64,000 nucleotides of DNA from Thermogemmatispora tikiterensis (GTDB taxonomy: Bacteria > Chloroflexota > Ktedonobacteria > Ktedonobacterales > Ktedonobacteraceae), in NCBI RefSeq assembly GCF_003268475.1, contig NZ_MCIF01000002.1:4662885-4726884 (forward strand), in the 5' to 3' direction. The number at the start of each line of letters is the position of its first letter. The stretch's first letter is position 1. Position numbers and translations under genes: made by a program. The notes below the pieces were generated by a model. The model saw only the letters and a list, made by a program, of their open reading frames with translations. It did not search any database and was not told the DNA's origin. Shown piece by piece: positions 8,935-19,300 of the stretch.

Positions 8935-10272
8935 GTGTCTGTCAACCTCTTCTATCTCTGCGCGCGCAGCGATGAAGATGAGCGCCTGCTTGATCAGGTC
9001 AAGAACTTTCTCGGCCCGCTGCGCAAAGCCGGGCTGATCGACGACTGGGAGCGGCGGCAGCTCCGCGCCGGGCAGCCGATTCGCGAGGAGCTGCGCCGGC
9101 GTCTGAGCGAAGCGCAGATTGTCTTGATTCTCCTCAGCCCCAATCTGCTCAATGATCCGCTCTACCCGGAGTTGCTACAGCTTGCCTGGGAGCGTCATCA
9201 GCGTGAGCCTGAGCGTGTGCGCCTCTTTCCTGTGAAGCTGCGAGAAGGCCCTTACGAGCTGGAGCCATTTGCCGATCTGGTCATTTTCCCTCCCAATGGG
9301 CGATCGCTGCACGCCCTCACGCCACCGCAGCGCGAGAAGGAGCTGACAAATCTGGTCATACAGGTTCGCAAGCTGGCTGAGGAGCTGGCTGCCGGTGAAG
9401 GAGGGCGAGAGAGACCTGGGCCAGCGGCGGCGCCTGCAGCTACCTCTTTGGGGCCTGCCTCCGTCTCCCAGGCTGGCGGGAGCCAAACGGCTGAGAGTCG
9501 TCGCAGCGCCTCGCCGTCCTCCGCTCAGCGCTGTGACGTCCTGCTCGTGACGGCCACCGATGTTGAGGTGAAAGCCGTACGTGATATTGCTCAAAAGGAG
9601 TGGGGGGCGCGTTTCGAGCGCCAGCGTGGCCCGGTCGAGACCTACTACTTTTTAGGCGAGATCGGTGGAGCTGCCACCTGGCTGCTACGCACTGAGATGG
9701 GGACTCAGGGCGCCAGCGGGGCGACACTGGCGATCAGTGGGGCCATTCACGCTCTCAAGCCGGCGGCGGTGATCATGGTGGGGATCGCCTTCGGCCTGCG
9801 ACCCGACGAGCAGCAACTTGGCGACATTCTGGTCTCGCGGCAGCTCATGAGCTACGAGCCGCAGCGCGTCGGCTCCGGTGCCCACGGCGAAATGGTTTCG
9901 GTGCCGCGTGGAGACCGCGCCACCGCCTCGCCGCGCCTGCTCGCGCGCTTCCGCGATGGAGCGCTGGACTGGCCGGGAGCCAGGGCACATTTCGGTCTGC
10001 TTCTCAGTGGCGAGAAGCTTGTCGATCATCCTGACCTGCTCAGGCAGTTGCTGGCCATTGAACCCGAGGCCATCGGTGGCGAGATGGAGGGGGCTGGTCT
10101 CTATGCGGCAGCCATGCGTGAGCACTGCGAGTGGATCGTGGTCAAGGCCATTTGCGATTGGGGCGACGGTCACAAGAGCGAGAACAAAGAGGAGAACCAG
10201 CGCCGTGCTGCCGAGAATGCGGCCCGCTTCGTCTTGTCTGTGCTCGGGGGTGGAGGTCTGGGACCCTCCTAG
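8935..10272 (+). CDS. TIR domain - nucleoside phosphorylase fusion protein
   Basis: 445 residues. Residues 3-145 are a TIR_2-type domain: LFYLCARSDEDERLL, a conserved LIDDWERRQLRAGQ loop, AQIVLILLSPNLL, and LYPEL with Glu79 at the position of the catalytic Glu of TIR NADases. A proline/alanine/serine linker covers 155-197. Residues 199-437 are a PNP_UDP_1 domain: CDVLLVTATDVEVKAV, VGIAFGL, GDILVSRQL, GGEMEGAGLY (Glu383/385) and VKAICDWGDG (Asp408). The start is GTG with CGAGGTG upstream and a good promoter further up. TIR domains degrade NAD-like molecules or make signalling nucleotides; a fused nucleosidase could sense or cleave a related nucleotide. A role in anti-phage defence is inference from architecture. 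Confidence 0.85.
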   Translation: MSVNLFYLCARSDEDERLLDQVKNFLGPLRKAGLIDDWERRQLRAGQPIREELRRRLSEAQIVLILLSPNLLNDPLYPELLQLAWERHQREPERVRLFPVKLREGPYELEPFADLVIFPPNGRSLHALTPPQREKELTNLVIQVRKLAEELAAGEGGRERPGPAAAPAATSLGPASVSQAGGSQTAESRRSASPSSAQRCDVLLVTATDVEVKAVRDIAQKEWGARFERQRGPVETYYFLGEIGGAATWLLRTEMGTQGASGATLAISGAIHALKPAAVIMVGIAFGLRPDEQQLGDILVSRQLMSYEPQRVGSGAHGEMVSVPRGDRATASPRLLARFRDGALDWPGARAHFGLLLSGEKLVDHPDLLRQLLAIEPEAIGGEMEGAGLYAAAMREHCEWIVVKAICDWGDGHKSENKEENQRRAAENAARFVLSVLGGGGLGPS

Positions 10273-10325
10273 TCTGGTCGGTGCTGGTCTTGCTGGCCTG
10301 CCGGCGGCAGATGGTCTGGTCCGGT

Positions 10326-10340
10326 GCCCGGTCACCGGGC
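10326..10340. other. Short hairpin in the gap behind the TIR gene
   Basis: GCCCGG, TCA, CCGGGC forms a 6-bp GC stem 54 bases after the TIR gene, without T-tract. The rest of 10273-10568 shows nothing recognisable. Confidence 0.3.
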
Positions 10341-10568
10341 TGGCCCCGCCGGAGGAAGGGGGGAAGGAAGGCGAGCCTGCTGGCCTGCTCCGGGTCACAG
10401 CCTCGGCCCCGCATAAGGCAGTCGCAGTACTGTTGGATCGGAGCGGGCCGGTGGCGAGACCTCTCTGTGGTAGACTAAGGACGAGCTGCACGCATGTTGG
10501 ATCTTAGAGAGGAGCAATGCTGACCAGGGCTGGTGTGAAGGTGGTCGCCACCGACCTGGGAGGCCGTC

Positions 10569-11909
10569 GTGAGAGCTGTGGTACAAGAGCGCTATTTCTC
10601 TGATACACTTTTTCCAGAGCTGGAGTCACTGCCCGTAGAGGTACGGCCTGAACGCAGCGGCACCTTTGCCGACAATCTGAGCCTGCCTGTGCATCGCTGG
10701 TTCCGTTATCCAGCAGGATTCTCTGCCCTCTGGGTGCGTCAGCTCCTGCAGCGCGAGCAAAGCCAGGGGCGCAGGCGCGTGCTTGACCCTTTCTGTGGCA
10801 CCGGAACTGTCCTGCTGGAGGCTGAGTATACGGGCCTGGAAGCCCTTGGGCTGGAGGCCCATCCCTTCCTGGTTCAGGTCGCCAGGGCGAAACTGCACTG
10901 GCGGGCAGATGCCTCCTTGTTGCCACGAGCTGCCGCTGAGCTTGTGGCAATGGCTCGCGAGCTGCCGGCGACCGTGGAGGAGGTACCTGAGCTGTTGGTC
11001 AGGTGTTATCAGCCTGAGACGCTTCAGAAGCTGATCCAGTTGCAACGTGCCTGGTTGGAGCAGGTGCTTGTCTGGCCAGCCGCACTGTCCGAGCTCACCT
11101 GGCTGGTGCTGGCAGCCATTTTGCGCCCCTGTTCCTCGGTAGGAACGGCCCAGTGGCAATATGTACTGCCTTCTAAGACAAAAGCCCAGGTTGCTGATCC
11201 TTTTGATGCCTTCCTGGCCAGAAGTGAGCTGATGGCAGATGACATGCGCTACTGGCAGCGCCAGGCGCGCTCTGGAAAAGCTGAGATTCGGCAAGGTGAC
11301 GCACGTACCTGCGAAGGAGTGCCTGCCGGCTGGGCCGAGCTGGTCGTTACCTCGCCGCCTTACGCCAACAACTATGACTACGCCGATGCCACCCGTCTGG
11401 AACTCTGCTTTTTTGGCGAGATCGAGCGCTGGCGCGATCTGCAGCAGGCGGTACGTTGCCACCTGATCCGCTCCTGTACTCAACACGTCAGCAACCTGGT
11501 GAAGGAGACCAATAGCTTGCTGGCCGATCCGTTGCTGTCCCCATTGCAGCCAGAGCTGCCGGCTGTCTGCGCGCGCTTAGAGCAGGAGCGACTGCAGCAT
11601 GGGGGCAGGAAGGCGTACCATACCATGATCGCTGCCTATTTCCTGGATATGGCTCGCTGCTGGCAAGCCCTGCGGCGCGTCACGGCGACAGGAGGGCTGA
11701 TCTGCCTGGTGATCGGCGACTCCGCTCCCTATGGCGTTCATGTGCCGGTGGAGGAGTGGCTTGGCAGGCTGGCCCTGGCCAGCGGCTTCCGCTCCTGGCG
11801 CTTTGAGCCACTGCGTGCTCGCAATGTCAAATGGCAGAATCGGAAACATCGTGTCCCCCTGCATGAGGGCTTACTGTGGGTCGAGGGTGCAACACCACCG
11901 GTTGGCTGA
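10569..11909 (+). CDS. DNA methyltransferase (N4-cytosine or N6-adenine), apparently solitary
   Basis: 446 residues. SAM-binding motif I is at residues 73-79 (DPFCGTG) followed by EALGLEAHPF, and the catalytic motif IV TSPPYANNYDYAD is at 261-273, with RLELCFFGEIERW behind it. The TSPPY tetrapeptide indicates exocyclic-amino DNA methylation (N4-C or N6-A). Motif I precedes motif IV, and about 180 residues of probable target-recognition and spacer sequence lie between. GTG start with GGGAGG five bases upstream; a second GTG nine bases on is possible. No restriction endonuclease gene is recognisable on either side. It follows the TIR gene by 296 bases in the same direction. Confidence 0.82.
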   Translation: MRAVVQERYFSDTLFPELESLPVEVRPERSGTFADNLSLPVHRWFRYPAGFSALWVRQLLQREQSQGRRRVLDPFCGTGTVLLEAEYTGLEALGLEAHPFLVQVARAKLHWRADASLLPRAAAELVAMARELPATVEEVPELLVRCYQPETLQKLIQLQRAWLEQVLVWPAALSELTWLVLAAILRPCSSVGTAQWQYVLPSKTKAQVADPFDAFLARSELMADDMRYWQRQARSGKAEIRQGDARTCEGVPAGWAELVVTSPPYANNYDYADATRLELCFFGEIERWRDLQQAVRCHLIRSCTQHVSNLVKETNSLLADPLLSPLQPELPAVCARLEQERLQHGGRKAYHTMIAAYFLDMARCWQALRRVTATGGLICLVIGDSAPYGVHVPVEEWLGRLALASGFRSWRFEPLRARNVKWQNRKHRVPLHEGLLWVEGATPPVG

Positions 11910-12358
11910 CGCATTGACTCTTGGGCTGGTCTTTCCCAACAGCAAGGCGGCGCGCGATGGCCAGGAAGGGGAACGGCGTGCGCCCGTTCACCGAACCGGG
12001 ATGGGCCGTCACTGCTGAGAAACCAGAGCGGCAATGCTTTCCCTGGCCACCCGCCTCCGCCTCATGAGAAGGATACGCAGAGGTTATGCAAACGGATTAC
12101 CTCATTTGCGCAGAGTAGCAAACATCTCAGTTGTCGATGCCCATCGCCATACCTGCCCCTGCTTGCCACTAAACCTGCTGCAAAGTATGAACAACAGGGT
12201 GCTCTTGCCCGATCCTTCGCGCTTCTCCTGCAACCTTGTTCCGGTGACTGTGCAACGCTGTGCAGCACGATTGGCCGGTCTCTGCGTCAGGAGCTGGCTG
12301 GTGAAAGGGCTGCTCGCCTGGGCTATACTATCCCCTGTTGGAAATGGAGGTTGCAACG
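11910..12358. other. Intergenic region without recognisable gene
   Basis: 449 bases between the methyltransferase and the EamA gene. No coding frame with convincing composition or ribosome site was found. GAGG-type ribosome site of the next gene at its end (TGGAGG, 12345-12350). Confidence 0.4.
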
Positions 12359-13330
12359 ATGCATTCGACCAAACCAGGCGATGCCCGCGCCGCACTCTCG
12401 CTGATCGTCACGCTGCTGCTGTGGGCTTCGGCCTTCGCCGGCATTCGCGCTGGCCTGCAGAGCTACTCGCCCGGCGCCCTCATCCTGCTACGTTTCCTTG
12501 TGGCCTCGCTGGCCCTGGCTCTCTATGCTCTGCTCACGCGCATGCGCCTGCCCGCCTGGCGCGATCTGCCCGGCCTGCTCTTGCTCGGACTCATCGGCAT
12601 CACCGGTTACCATGCCGGCCTGACCTTCGGTGAGCTGACCGTCAACGCCGGCACGGCCAGCTTCCTCGTATCTTCGGTCCCTTGCTTCACGGCCCTGCTG
12701 GCTCTACTCGTACTGCGCGAACGCCTGACGCTCTGGGGCTGGCTGGGCATCGCCATCAGCGTCGTGGGCGTCACCATTATCTCACTTGGTGGCAAGGAGG
12801 GCCTCCACTTCACCCCCGGCGCCCTGCTGGTGCTGCTGGCCTCGCTCTGCGAAAGCGTCTACTTTATCGTTCAGAAACGCTACATGCAGCGCTACAGCAG
12901 CAGCGAGATGACGGCCTACACGATGTGGGCTGGAACCCTCTTTATGCTGCCTTTCGCACCAGCTTTGCTACACGACTGGCCCCAGGCCACATCGGCGGCG
13001 ACGCTGGCGGTGGTCTATCTGGGCCTCTTCCCAGCGGCCATCGCTTACGGCACCTGGGCCTTCACTCTGGCTCGCCTGCCGGCCTCGCTGGCCACAAGCT
13101 TTTTGAATATTTCTCCGCTGCTGGCCCTGGCGATCTCCTGGCTCTGGCTGCATGAAGTGCCGACGCTCCTCGAAGTGCTCGGGGGACTGGTGGTCATTGC
13201 CGGGGTCTTACTGGTGAATACACGCGGCAAGCTTCCTGCTGGCAGTGGGGAGCAGCGGTCTGCCGCCGCACCCGACACGGCCACTGCGGTGGGAGCCAGC
13301 GCAGCAGAGGGCTGCCGTATCGGCGACTGA
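12359..13330 (+). CDS. EamA/DMT-family transporter
   Basis: 323 residues, ten hydrophobic segments in two EamA repeats, the normal drug/metabolite transporter layout. First repeat from residue about 12 (LIVTLLLWASAFAGIRAGLQ, with the conserved LLRF segment) to 140; second from about 150 (GALLVLLASLCESVYFIVQKRY) to 290 (LGGLVVIAGVLLVN). The segment SWLWLHEVPTLLEVLGG near the end is the usual EamA close. Substrate unknown; such proteins export amino acids or other metabolites. ATG with TGGAGG eight bases upstream. The ATG seven codons upstream lacks a ribosome site. The last 30 residues are polar and probably cytoplasmic. Confidence 0.88.
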   Translation: MHSTKPGDARAALSLIVTLLLWASAFAGIRAGLQSYSPGALILLRFLVASLALALYALLTRMRLPAWRDLPGLLLLGLIGITGYHAGLTFGELTVNAGTASFLVSSVPCFTALLALLVLRERLTLWGWLGIAISVVGVTIISLGGKEGLHFTPGALLVLLASLCESVYFIVQKRYMQRYSSSEMTAYTMWAGTLFMLPFAPALLHDWPQATSAATLAVVYLGLFPAAIAYGTWAFTLARLPASLATSFLNISPLLALAISWLWLHEVPTLLEVLGGLVVIAGVLLVNTRGKLPAGSGEQRSAAAPDTATAVGASAAEGCRIGD

Positions 13331-13391
13331 GGCTGAGTCTGACCCAGCCCCAGTCTGCCGACGCGACGAGCAGAGCGAGCAGCCTGACAGC

Positions 13392-14402
13392 CTAATGAGC
13401 ATAGAGCGGGCGCCAGACGCCGCCGTGATAGGAGCAGGCGCCGCGAATGCCGCCTGATTTGCTGTACATGCCGTCGCTGCATTCAACTACGTAGCCCCTG
13501 CCGTTCCAGAAGTTGCTGATGCAAGAGAAGTAGGCGCAGAAGCTGGCTGGAGGCGAGTAGATCAGAGCGCCCGGCTCGAAGTTGTAGCCCCAGGGGTTGC
13601 AGTTGACGCCAGGGCAGGGAGGTGGCGTAGACGCGGGGGGAGGAGTGGGCTTTGGTCTGGGCGTCGGCGTCGGTTGCGGGCGTGGCATTGGCGTAGGGCT
13701 GGGAGTCGGCGACGGCGCTCGCGTTGGCGTTGCGCTGGACATAGCAGGCTCCTGCGTCGTCTGGGAGAGCTGCGTGCCATGGACCACGGCGCTAACGGTT
13801 GGTTGATGGGCGAGTGAGGTCCCCTGGACGGCGCTACCCGCCGTGGGCGTGAGGCTGTTGAGCAGGGCCTGACGCTCGCTAAACGCCGCCGCGCTCGTGC
13901 AGAAAGAGCAGACGAACACCAGCGAGATGCAGCTCAGCGCTAACACAAGCTGGCTGCGTTGGGAGCGCTGGCGATAGCGCTGCCACTCGTCCCGCAGGAA
14001 TTGACCCAGGCTTTGTTGTTGACGCCGCAGCTGCGACCGCAGGGCCAGGACGAGGTAGATCGGCACAATGATAGTGTAAAGATACCCCAGCACCAGGAGC
14101 ACCTTTTGCCAACGGCTGAGCCGCTTCCAGCTGATCCGCCCCTCCAGATTGAACAGGCGACGACCTTCGCTGATGATGAGTGTGAACAGCACGAGCAGCA
14201 GTAAAAGCGTGTCAAAGACCCCTAAAGGCTCCAGACCAGTGGCTGTGGCGTAAGAGCTAACGTCGCTGTGAATCGCAACATGGATGCAAATGAGAAATAT
14301 AAAAAAGAAATAGGCCAATAGTAAAGCAAGCAATAATAATACCCTGCGCCGGCCTCCTGGACCACCGGGAACCACAGGAGTTGCTTCGGCTGATGGCTTC
14401 AT
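13392..14402 (-). CDS. Membrane protein with Pro/Thr stalk and Cys-rich DUF3761-like C-terminal domain (paralogue 1)
   Basis: 336 residues. Membrane segments near 20-42, 62-80, 98-118 and 152-172; then a low-complexity stalk of about 60 residues (repeated PTP, PRPQPTPTPRPKPTP) and a C-terminal domain of about 75 residues beginning [13 protein letters not shown], containing [28 protein letters not shown] and ending GACSYHGGVWRPLYAH. The DGMYS-GACSYHGG pattern resembles DUF3761. The stalk presumably holds the disulfide-rich domain outside the membrane; ligand unknown. The neighbouring gene upstream is a clear paralogue with the same order of parts. Confidence 0.75.
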   Translation of the reverse strand: MKPSAEATPVVPGGPGGRRRVLLLLALLLAYFFFIFLICIHVAIHSDVSSYATATGLEPLGVFDTLLLLLVLFTLIISEGRRLFNLEGRISWKRLSRWQKVLLVLGYLYTIIVPIYLVLALRSQLRRQQQSLGQFLRDEWQRYRQRSQRSQLVLALSCISLVFVCSFCTSAAAFSERQALLNSLTPTAGSAVQGTSLAHQPTVSAVVHGTQLSQTTQEPAMSSATPTRAPSPTPSPTPMPRPQPTPTPRPKPTPPPASTPPPCPGVNCNPWGYNFEPGALIYSPPASFCAYFSCISNFWNGRGYVVECSDGMYSKSGGIRGACSYHGGVWRPLYAH

Positions 14403-14633
14403 GCTGTCTTTCTCCTCGCTTTACAGTGAATATGCTCCCTTGCTTTCTCAGGGGAATAATATTCTGTCATATAAATCTACTTAATTTCAATATATAGATC
14501 TTGGCGTGTGCGAGGAAAACGGAAAACGGCCCCATACAGACTTTACAGGCGGCCCTGCCAACGGCTGCCCGCCTAGCGGCCTGTGAGCTGGGGCAGAGCC
14601 GGCTTTTGCCATCTGGAGGAGCAGCCTTTCGGT

Positions 14634-14672
14634 AGAAAAAGCCGACGGCTAGCGTGGCCTAGCCGCCGGCTT
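14634..14672 (-). terminator. Intrinsic terminator of paralogue 2
   Basis: Read on the minus strand, AAGCCGGCGGCTAG and CTAGCCGTCGGCTT pair over 14 positions with one internal mismatch around a six-base loop, followed by TTTTT. It lies 42 bases after the stop of the 14714-15853 gene, so the two paralogues are probably separate transcripts. The rest of 14403-14713 is AT-rich near the next start and holds no gene. Confidence 0.8.
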
Positions 14673-14713
14673 CGAAGGCTCTGGCGGAGATCGCTTCGCG
14701 TCCCCCTGACTCT

Positions 14714-15853
14714 TTAATGAGCATAGAGCGGGCGCCAGGCGCCGCCGTGGCTTGAACAGGCACCAGAGAGACCGCCTGATTTGCTGTACATGCCGTCGCT
14801 GCATTCAACTACGTAGCCTCTGCCGTTCCAGAAACTGGCGATGCAGTTGAAGTAACTGCAAAAATCGGCGGGAGGCGAGTAGATGAGACTGCCATTGGTG
14901 GGATCGAAGTTGTAGCCCCAGGGATTGCAATCGACACCGGGGCAGGGGGTCGGTGTGGGTGCAGGCGCCTCGGTAGGGGTAGGCGTAGGCGTGGGCGTCG
15001 GCTTCTCGGTTGGTGAAGGCGTAGGGACGGGTGAGGGTGTAGGCGAAGGTGTAGGTGTAGGCGAAGGTGTAGGTGTAGGAGTTGGTGTAGGCGAAGGTGT
15101 TGGGGTCGGTCTGGGTGTTGGCGTTGGTGTTGGCGCACGGGTCGGAGCAACGGTTGCGCCCGGCTTGCGTGCTGTTGGGGTTGGCGTCGTGCTGCCGGCG
15201 GCAACAGCGCTGGCAGCAGTCGGTGAAGCGGCCAGAGAGACAGCGCGGTTCTCCGGCGGAACCGTGGGCGAGGCCGCGGGCATGCTCGCCTGGATGAAAC
15301 TCTGACTCAGCATGCCCGCTATGCAAGAGCAGAAGGCGCAGATGAGTAGTAGTATGCTCCCCCCTACTCCGAAGGCCAGACGCTGCCTCGCTCCCCAGCC
15401 ACGCCAGACTTGCAGCTGCGCTCTCCCCTGGGTGGCCTCGCCTGCATCAAGATAGTGGCGCATGGCCTGGCGCAGATAGACCAGAGGCATGACCACGAGG
15501 AGCACATAGAGCACTCCTGTCAGCAGCCGGCGCCCCCAACTGCGGGCTGTCCACGCTGATTCTCCTCCTACACTCCAGAAACGGGCTCCATCGGTGACTA
15601 GTAGCAGGATGTTCACGAGCAGAAAAAGGAGTAGACTCAGGAGGCCAAAAAGAATAATGCTGAGGCTGGCCTCTCGGCCTAGTGTGACAGTGAACAGACT
15701 CGCCGCTAGAGCCAGCAGGGCGGCTAGCCCATACAGCAAGCTGAGCAGCAGTAGCCACCCGCCTCGCTGCGGCAACTGCTGCCAGGGAGCGTGCCCCGTC
15801 GCGCCAGATCCTTCCGGCGGATACGCTGCTCCTGCCGTCGGCCACGATTGCAT
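14714..15853 (-). CDS. Membrane protein with Pro/Thr stalk and Cys-rich DUF3761-like C-terminal domain (paralogue 2)
   Basis: 379 residues, same architecture as the neighbouring 336-residue protein. Membrane segments near 33-55, 60-85, 110-130 and 160-183 precede a stalk of about 95 residues made almost only of PTP, PSP and PTPTP units, then the terminal domain [57 protein letters not shown]. The terminal domains are nearly identical between paralogues while membrane parts differ, pointing to duplication with selection on the outer domain. The GT-rich plus strand at 14940-15130 is the coding repeat of the stalk. A ribosome site GGAGAGGAG precedes the ATG. Confidence 0.77.
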   Translation of the reverse strand: MQSWPTAGAAYPPEGSGATGHAPWQQLPQRGGWLLLLSLLYGLAALLALAASLFTVTLGREASLSIILFGLLSLLLFLLVNILLLVTDGARFWSVGGESAWTARSWGRRLLTGVLYVLLVVMPLVYLRQAMRHYLDAGEATQGRAQLQVWRGWGARQRLAFGVGGSILLLICAFCSCIAGMLSQSFIQASMPAASPTVPPENRAVSLAASPTAASAVAAGSTTPTPTARKPGATVAPTRAPTPTPTPRPTPTPSPTPTPTPTPSPTPTPSPTPSPVPTPSPTEKPTPTPTPTPTEAPAPTPTPCPGVDCNPWGYNFDPTNGSLIYSPPADFCSYFNCIASFWNGRGYVVECSDGMYSKSGGLSGACSSHGGAWRPLYAH

Positions 15854-15934
15854 GCTTGTTCTCCTCTCCGCGGAAGTGCTCGCACGACAATTCCTCTACC
15901 ATTCGCTCTGCCTAGCACAACGGTGACAAACATA

Positions 15935-15963
15935 TATATGTTCGATATATTGGCAATTGTCAA
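15935..15963 (-). promoter_or_regulatory. Possible promoter of paralogue 2
   Basis: On the minus strand TTGACA is followed after 17 bases by CATATA (or after 19 by TATATA). The 454-base divergent region 15854-16307 also holds two small inverted repeats on the side of the glucodextranase gene: CTGCCT-tct-AGGCAG (16113-16127) and TGTGCT-gtgtgt-AGCACA (16137-16154), possible operators. No gene seen. Confidence 0.35.
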
Positions 15964-16307
15964 TGAATAGAATATAAGTATTTTTATCTAGTTATTGTAG
16001 AGATGAAGAATATTTATAGTAAGAAGTAATAAGCATGAAAAAACTGTCTTGAGAGCCAGTGGCGTCAGTGCGTTCGCCGCCCGGCTGGTTTGTCGCGCTG
16101 TCAGAGAGCGGCCTGCCTTCTAGGCAGCTCCATTTGTGTGCTGTGTGTAGCACAGAAGTGGGCACGATTCTTGCAACTATGTCTTTCCAGCAGGAAACTG
16201 CCTCAGTGGGGAGCAGGGAAGGACAAGGCGGAGGAAAGAACGGCCACGAGGAGAGAGGCGCACCTGGATGATGCACCTCCCGCCTCCGTTAGAGGGTGAA
16301 AGCTGCT

Positions 16308-19300
16308 ATGATTGCCGAAGAGGTTCAACGCATGCAGCGTCTGATGCATGGAAGGAGCCAGAACGCCAGTTCCGGCTATGGTGCCTGGCTGAGGCAGCCA
16401 GCGCCGATGCGCCTGATCCTCGCGCTACTCTGCTGTGCGCTGTTGCTGGTCCTCCCGGGTGGCTCGGCCAGCGCCCAGGCGCGGCAGCCCTATCGTGTAG
16501 CCACCGATGGACCGGGCGCGCTCTCCTATTTCGACCTGGCGCGCAAGGACTGCGTCGGCACGGCCCGCAATACCACCTCCAAGGTCTGGTTTACCCTGGC
16601 CGACGGCGTGCTCAGCGACGTCTATTTCCCAACCATCGATAACACCAATGTCAAGACCCTGCAGTATATTGTGACCGATGGGCGCACCTTTACCGACCTG
16701 CAGGAGCGCGATACCACCTATAGTGTGCAGCTGCTCGATGGGGCGGCTCTCGATTGCCGCGTCATCACGACGGCCCGCAGCGGTCGCTATCGCATCGTCA
16801 CAGATTATGTCACCGATCCCCAACGCAACAGCGTCGTGATGCACCTGCGCTTTACGCCCCTGGCTGGCAGCCTGAGCGACTATCATCTCTACCTGTATTT
16901 CGATCCAACCATCAACGGTAACGGAGGCGGCGGCTCCGGTAATGGCGGAGCTGACAGTGTCCTGACCGATACCTCGACCGGCCAGCCGCTGCCTGTGGCC
17001 TTCGACACCAACACCCACAGTAACGCCACCAATCGCAGCTATGCTGTGCCGGTCTATGCGGCCCTCGCCGCCTCGCGACCCTTCTTGCAGGTGAGTAACG
17101 GTTTCCTCGGGGCGGCCAGCGACGGCCTGGTACAGCTTGAGCAGGCCCACACCCTAACGCAGGTCTACGACGAGGCTGACAACGGCAATGTGGTGCAGAC
17201 GGTGCAACTGGACCTGAGCCACGGCGCCGAACTAACGGTCGTCCTGGGCTTTGGCACCACACGCACAGCAGCCCTGCAGGCGGCGCGCGGCTCGTTGACT
17301 GTTCCCTTCGCGCGCCTGCGTGCCGACTATGCTGCCGGCTGGCTGCGCTATGATGCCGCGCTGCGTCCGGCTCCGCGCCTGCCGGGTCTCGATGAGGCCC
17401 AGTGGCAGACGCTGCGGCGCGAATACTATCTGAGCGCCAATGTGATCAAAGCATCCGAAGACAAGACCTTCCCCGGGGCCATTGTCGCCAGCCTGGCCTC
17501 GCCCTGGGGTCAAGCCGTCTCAGCCGGCGATCCCACCAATCTCTTCTTCGGCTCCTACCGTGAGGTCTTTGCGCGCGACCTCTACGAAGCCTGGACCGGC
17601 CTGCTCCTGGATGGCGACCTGCAGACAGCGCGCGATGCCGTCGCCTTCCTTTTCTACCATCAGCAGCGCCCCGACGGCTCCATGCCGCGCAATAGCCTGC
17701 TCAATGGGCAGCTGGCTCCCGATTCCTTTGGCACCCAGCTCGATGAGACCAGCTATCCGATCCTGATGGCCTATCAGCTCCAGATGACCGATGCCGATCT
17801 CTATCAGCATCACATTAAGCCGGCAGCCTATTTTGTGATGAGCCACGGCCCGGCCTACGGTGTAGAGCGCTGGGAGGAGCAGAGCGGCTACTCGCCCTCG
17901 ACCATTGCCGCCGAGATCGCCGGCCTGGTGGCGGCGGCTCAGCTCGCACGAGCCAATGGCGATGAGGCCAATGCGAGGCTCTGGCTGGGAGTCGCCGACG
18001 ACTGGCAGCGCTCGCTGGAGCACTGGACCGTGACCACCAATGGGCCGCTGGCCAATCATCCCTACTATATCCGCCTGTCGAAAACGGGTGATCCCAATGC
18101 GGCCATAAGCTATAACCTGGGCAACGGCGGTCCGACCCTCGATCAGCGCAGCGTCATCGACGCCGGTTTCCTGGAGCTGGTGCGCCTGGGCCTGAAGCCG
18201 GCCAACGATCCTGTGATCGCCGAATCGCTGCCGGTCGTTGACGCCACCATCAAGAGTCAGACGAGCAGCGGCCCGGGCTGGCACCGCTATAACGGCGACG
18301 GCTACGGAGATGCGGCCAGCAATGGGCATCCCTGGGCGCCTTCGGGAGTGGGGACGGGCCATGTCTGGCCAGTGCTTGACGAGGAGCGCGGCGAGTACGC
18401 CCTGGCCAATGGCGATGTGAGCACGGCAAGCGAACTACTGGCCACCATGCAGCGCTTTGCTTCGGGGGTGGGCCTCATCCCTGAACAGGACTGGGAGCTG
18501 CCCGATCTGGCCCCCTCGCCCTATGGTACCGACCCGACCGTGGCCTCCATCGGCTTCCAGAATGGCCATCCTGCAGGCTCGGCCTCGCCGCTGACCTGGG
18601 CCGAAGGGGCCTTTGTGCGCCTCTTCCTCGACCTGGGGGCCCGCACGCTGCTGGAGCGGCCCGCCGCAACCTACGCCCGCTATGTGCTCCAGCACCCGGG
18701 TCAGACCACACTGAGCATCGCCGTCCCCGGCGATCTGGCGGCGGTCGATGGCTCGCCCGTCACCGTGCGCGGCAGCTCGGCCCCGGGCAATCGGATCTAC
18801 GTAGCCGGCACCAATACCGATAACAACAGCCAGACAACGCTGGTGAGCACCGTGGCCGCGGCGGATGGTACCTTCAGCGTCCAGTTGCCCATCACTGGCG
18901 GCACCACCGTCATCTCTGTGGTCGCTGTCAGCCCCCAGGGGGCCACAGCCCACGCCACGCGCACTATTGTCTGGGACTACACCCCTGGCACCGTGCTGCT
19001 CGACGTCAGCGATCCCGCCGGAGATGACAATGGACCTGGCAATTACGCCTATCCGACCGCTGCCGATTTCCATGCTGGCGCCTTCGACATCCTGGAATTT
19101 CGCGTTATCGACAGCGGCGACACGATTGTCTTCAAACTCAAGGTGGGTGATTTGACGCCGACCTTCGGCAGTCCGCTGGGGGCCCAGCTCATCGATGTCT
19201 ACGTGCACGATCCGAACGCTGCTCCCGCTGACACCTCGACGGCAGCGTCGTTCCCGCAGCGCAACTATACCATTGCCGCTACGGCGGCCTGGAGCCGGCT

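Noticed and set aside
12034..12633. 199-residue frame entering the EamA gene
   Set aside because: Out of frame with the transporter, Arg/Ala-rich, no ribosome site.
14940..15130. GT-rich tandem repeat on the plus strand, resembling a repeat array
   Set aside because: It is the coding sequence of the Pro/Thr stalk read from the other strand; no spacers of CRISPR type.
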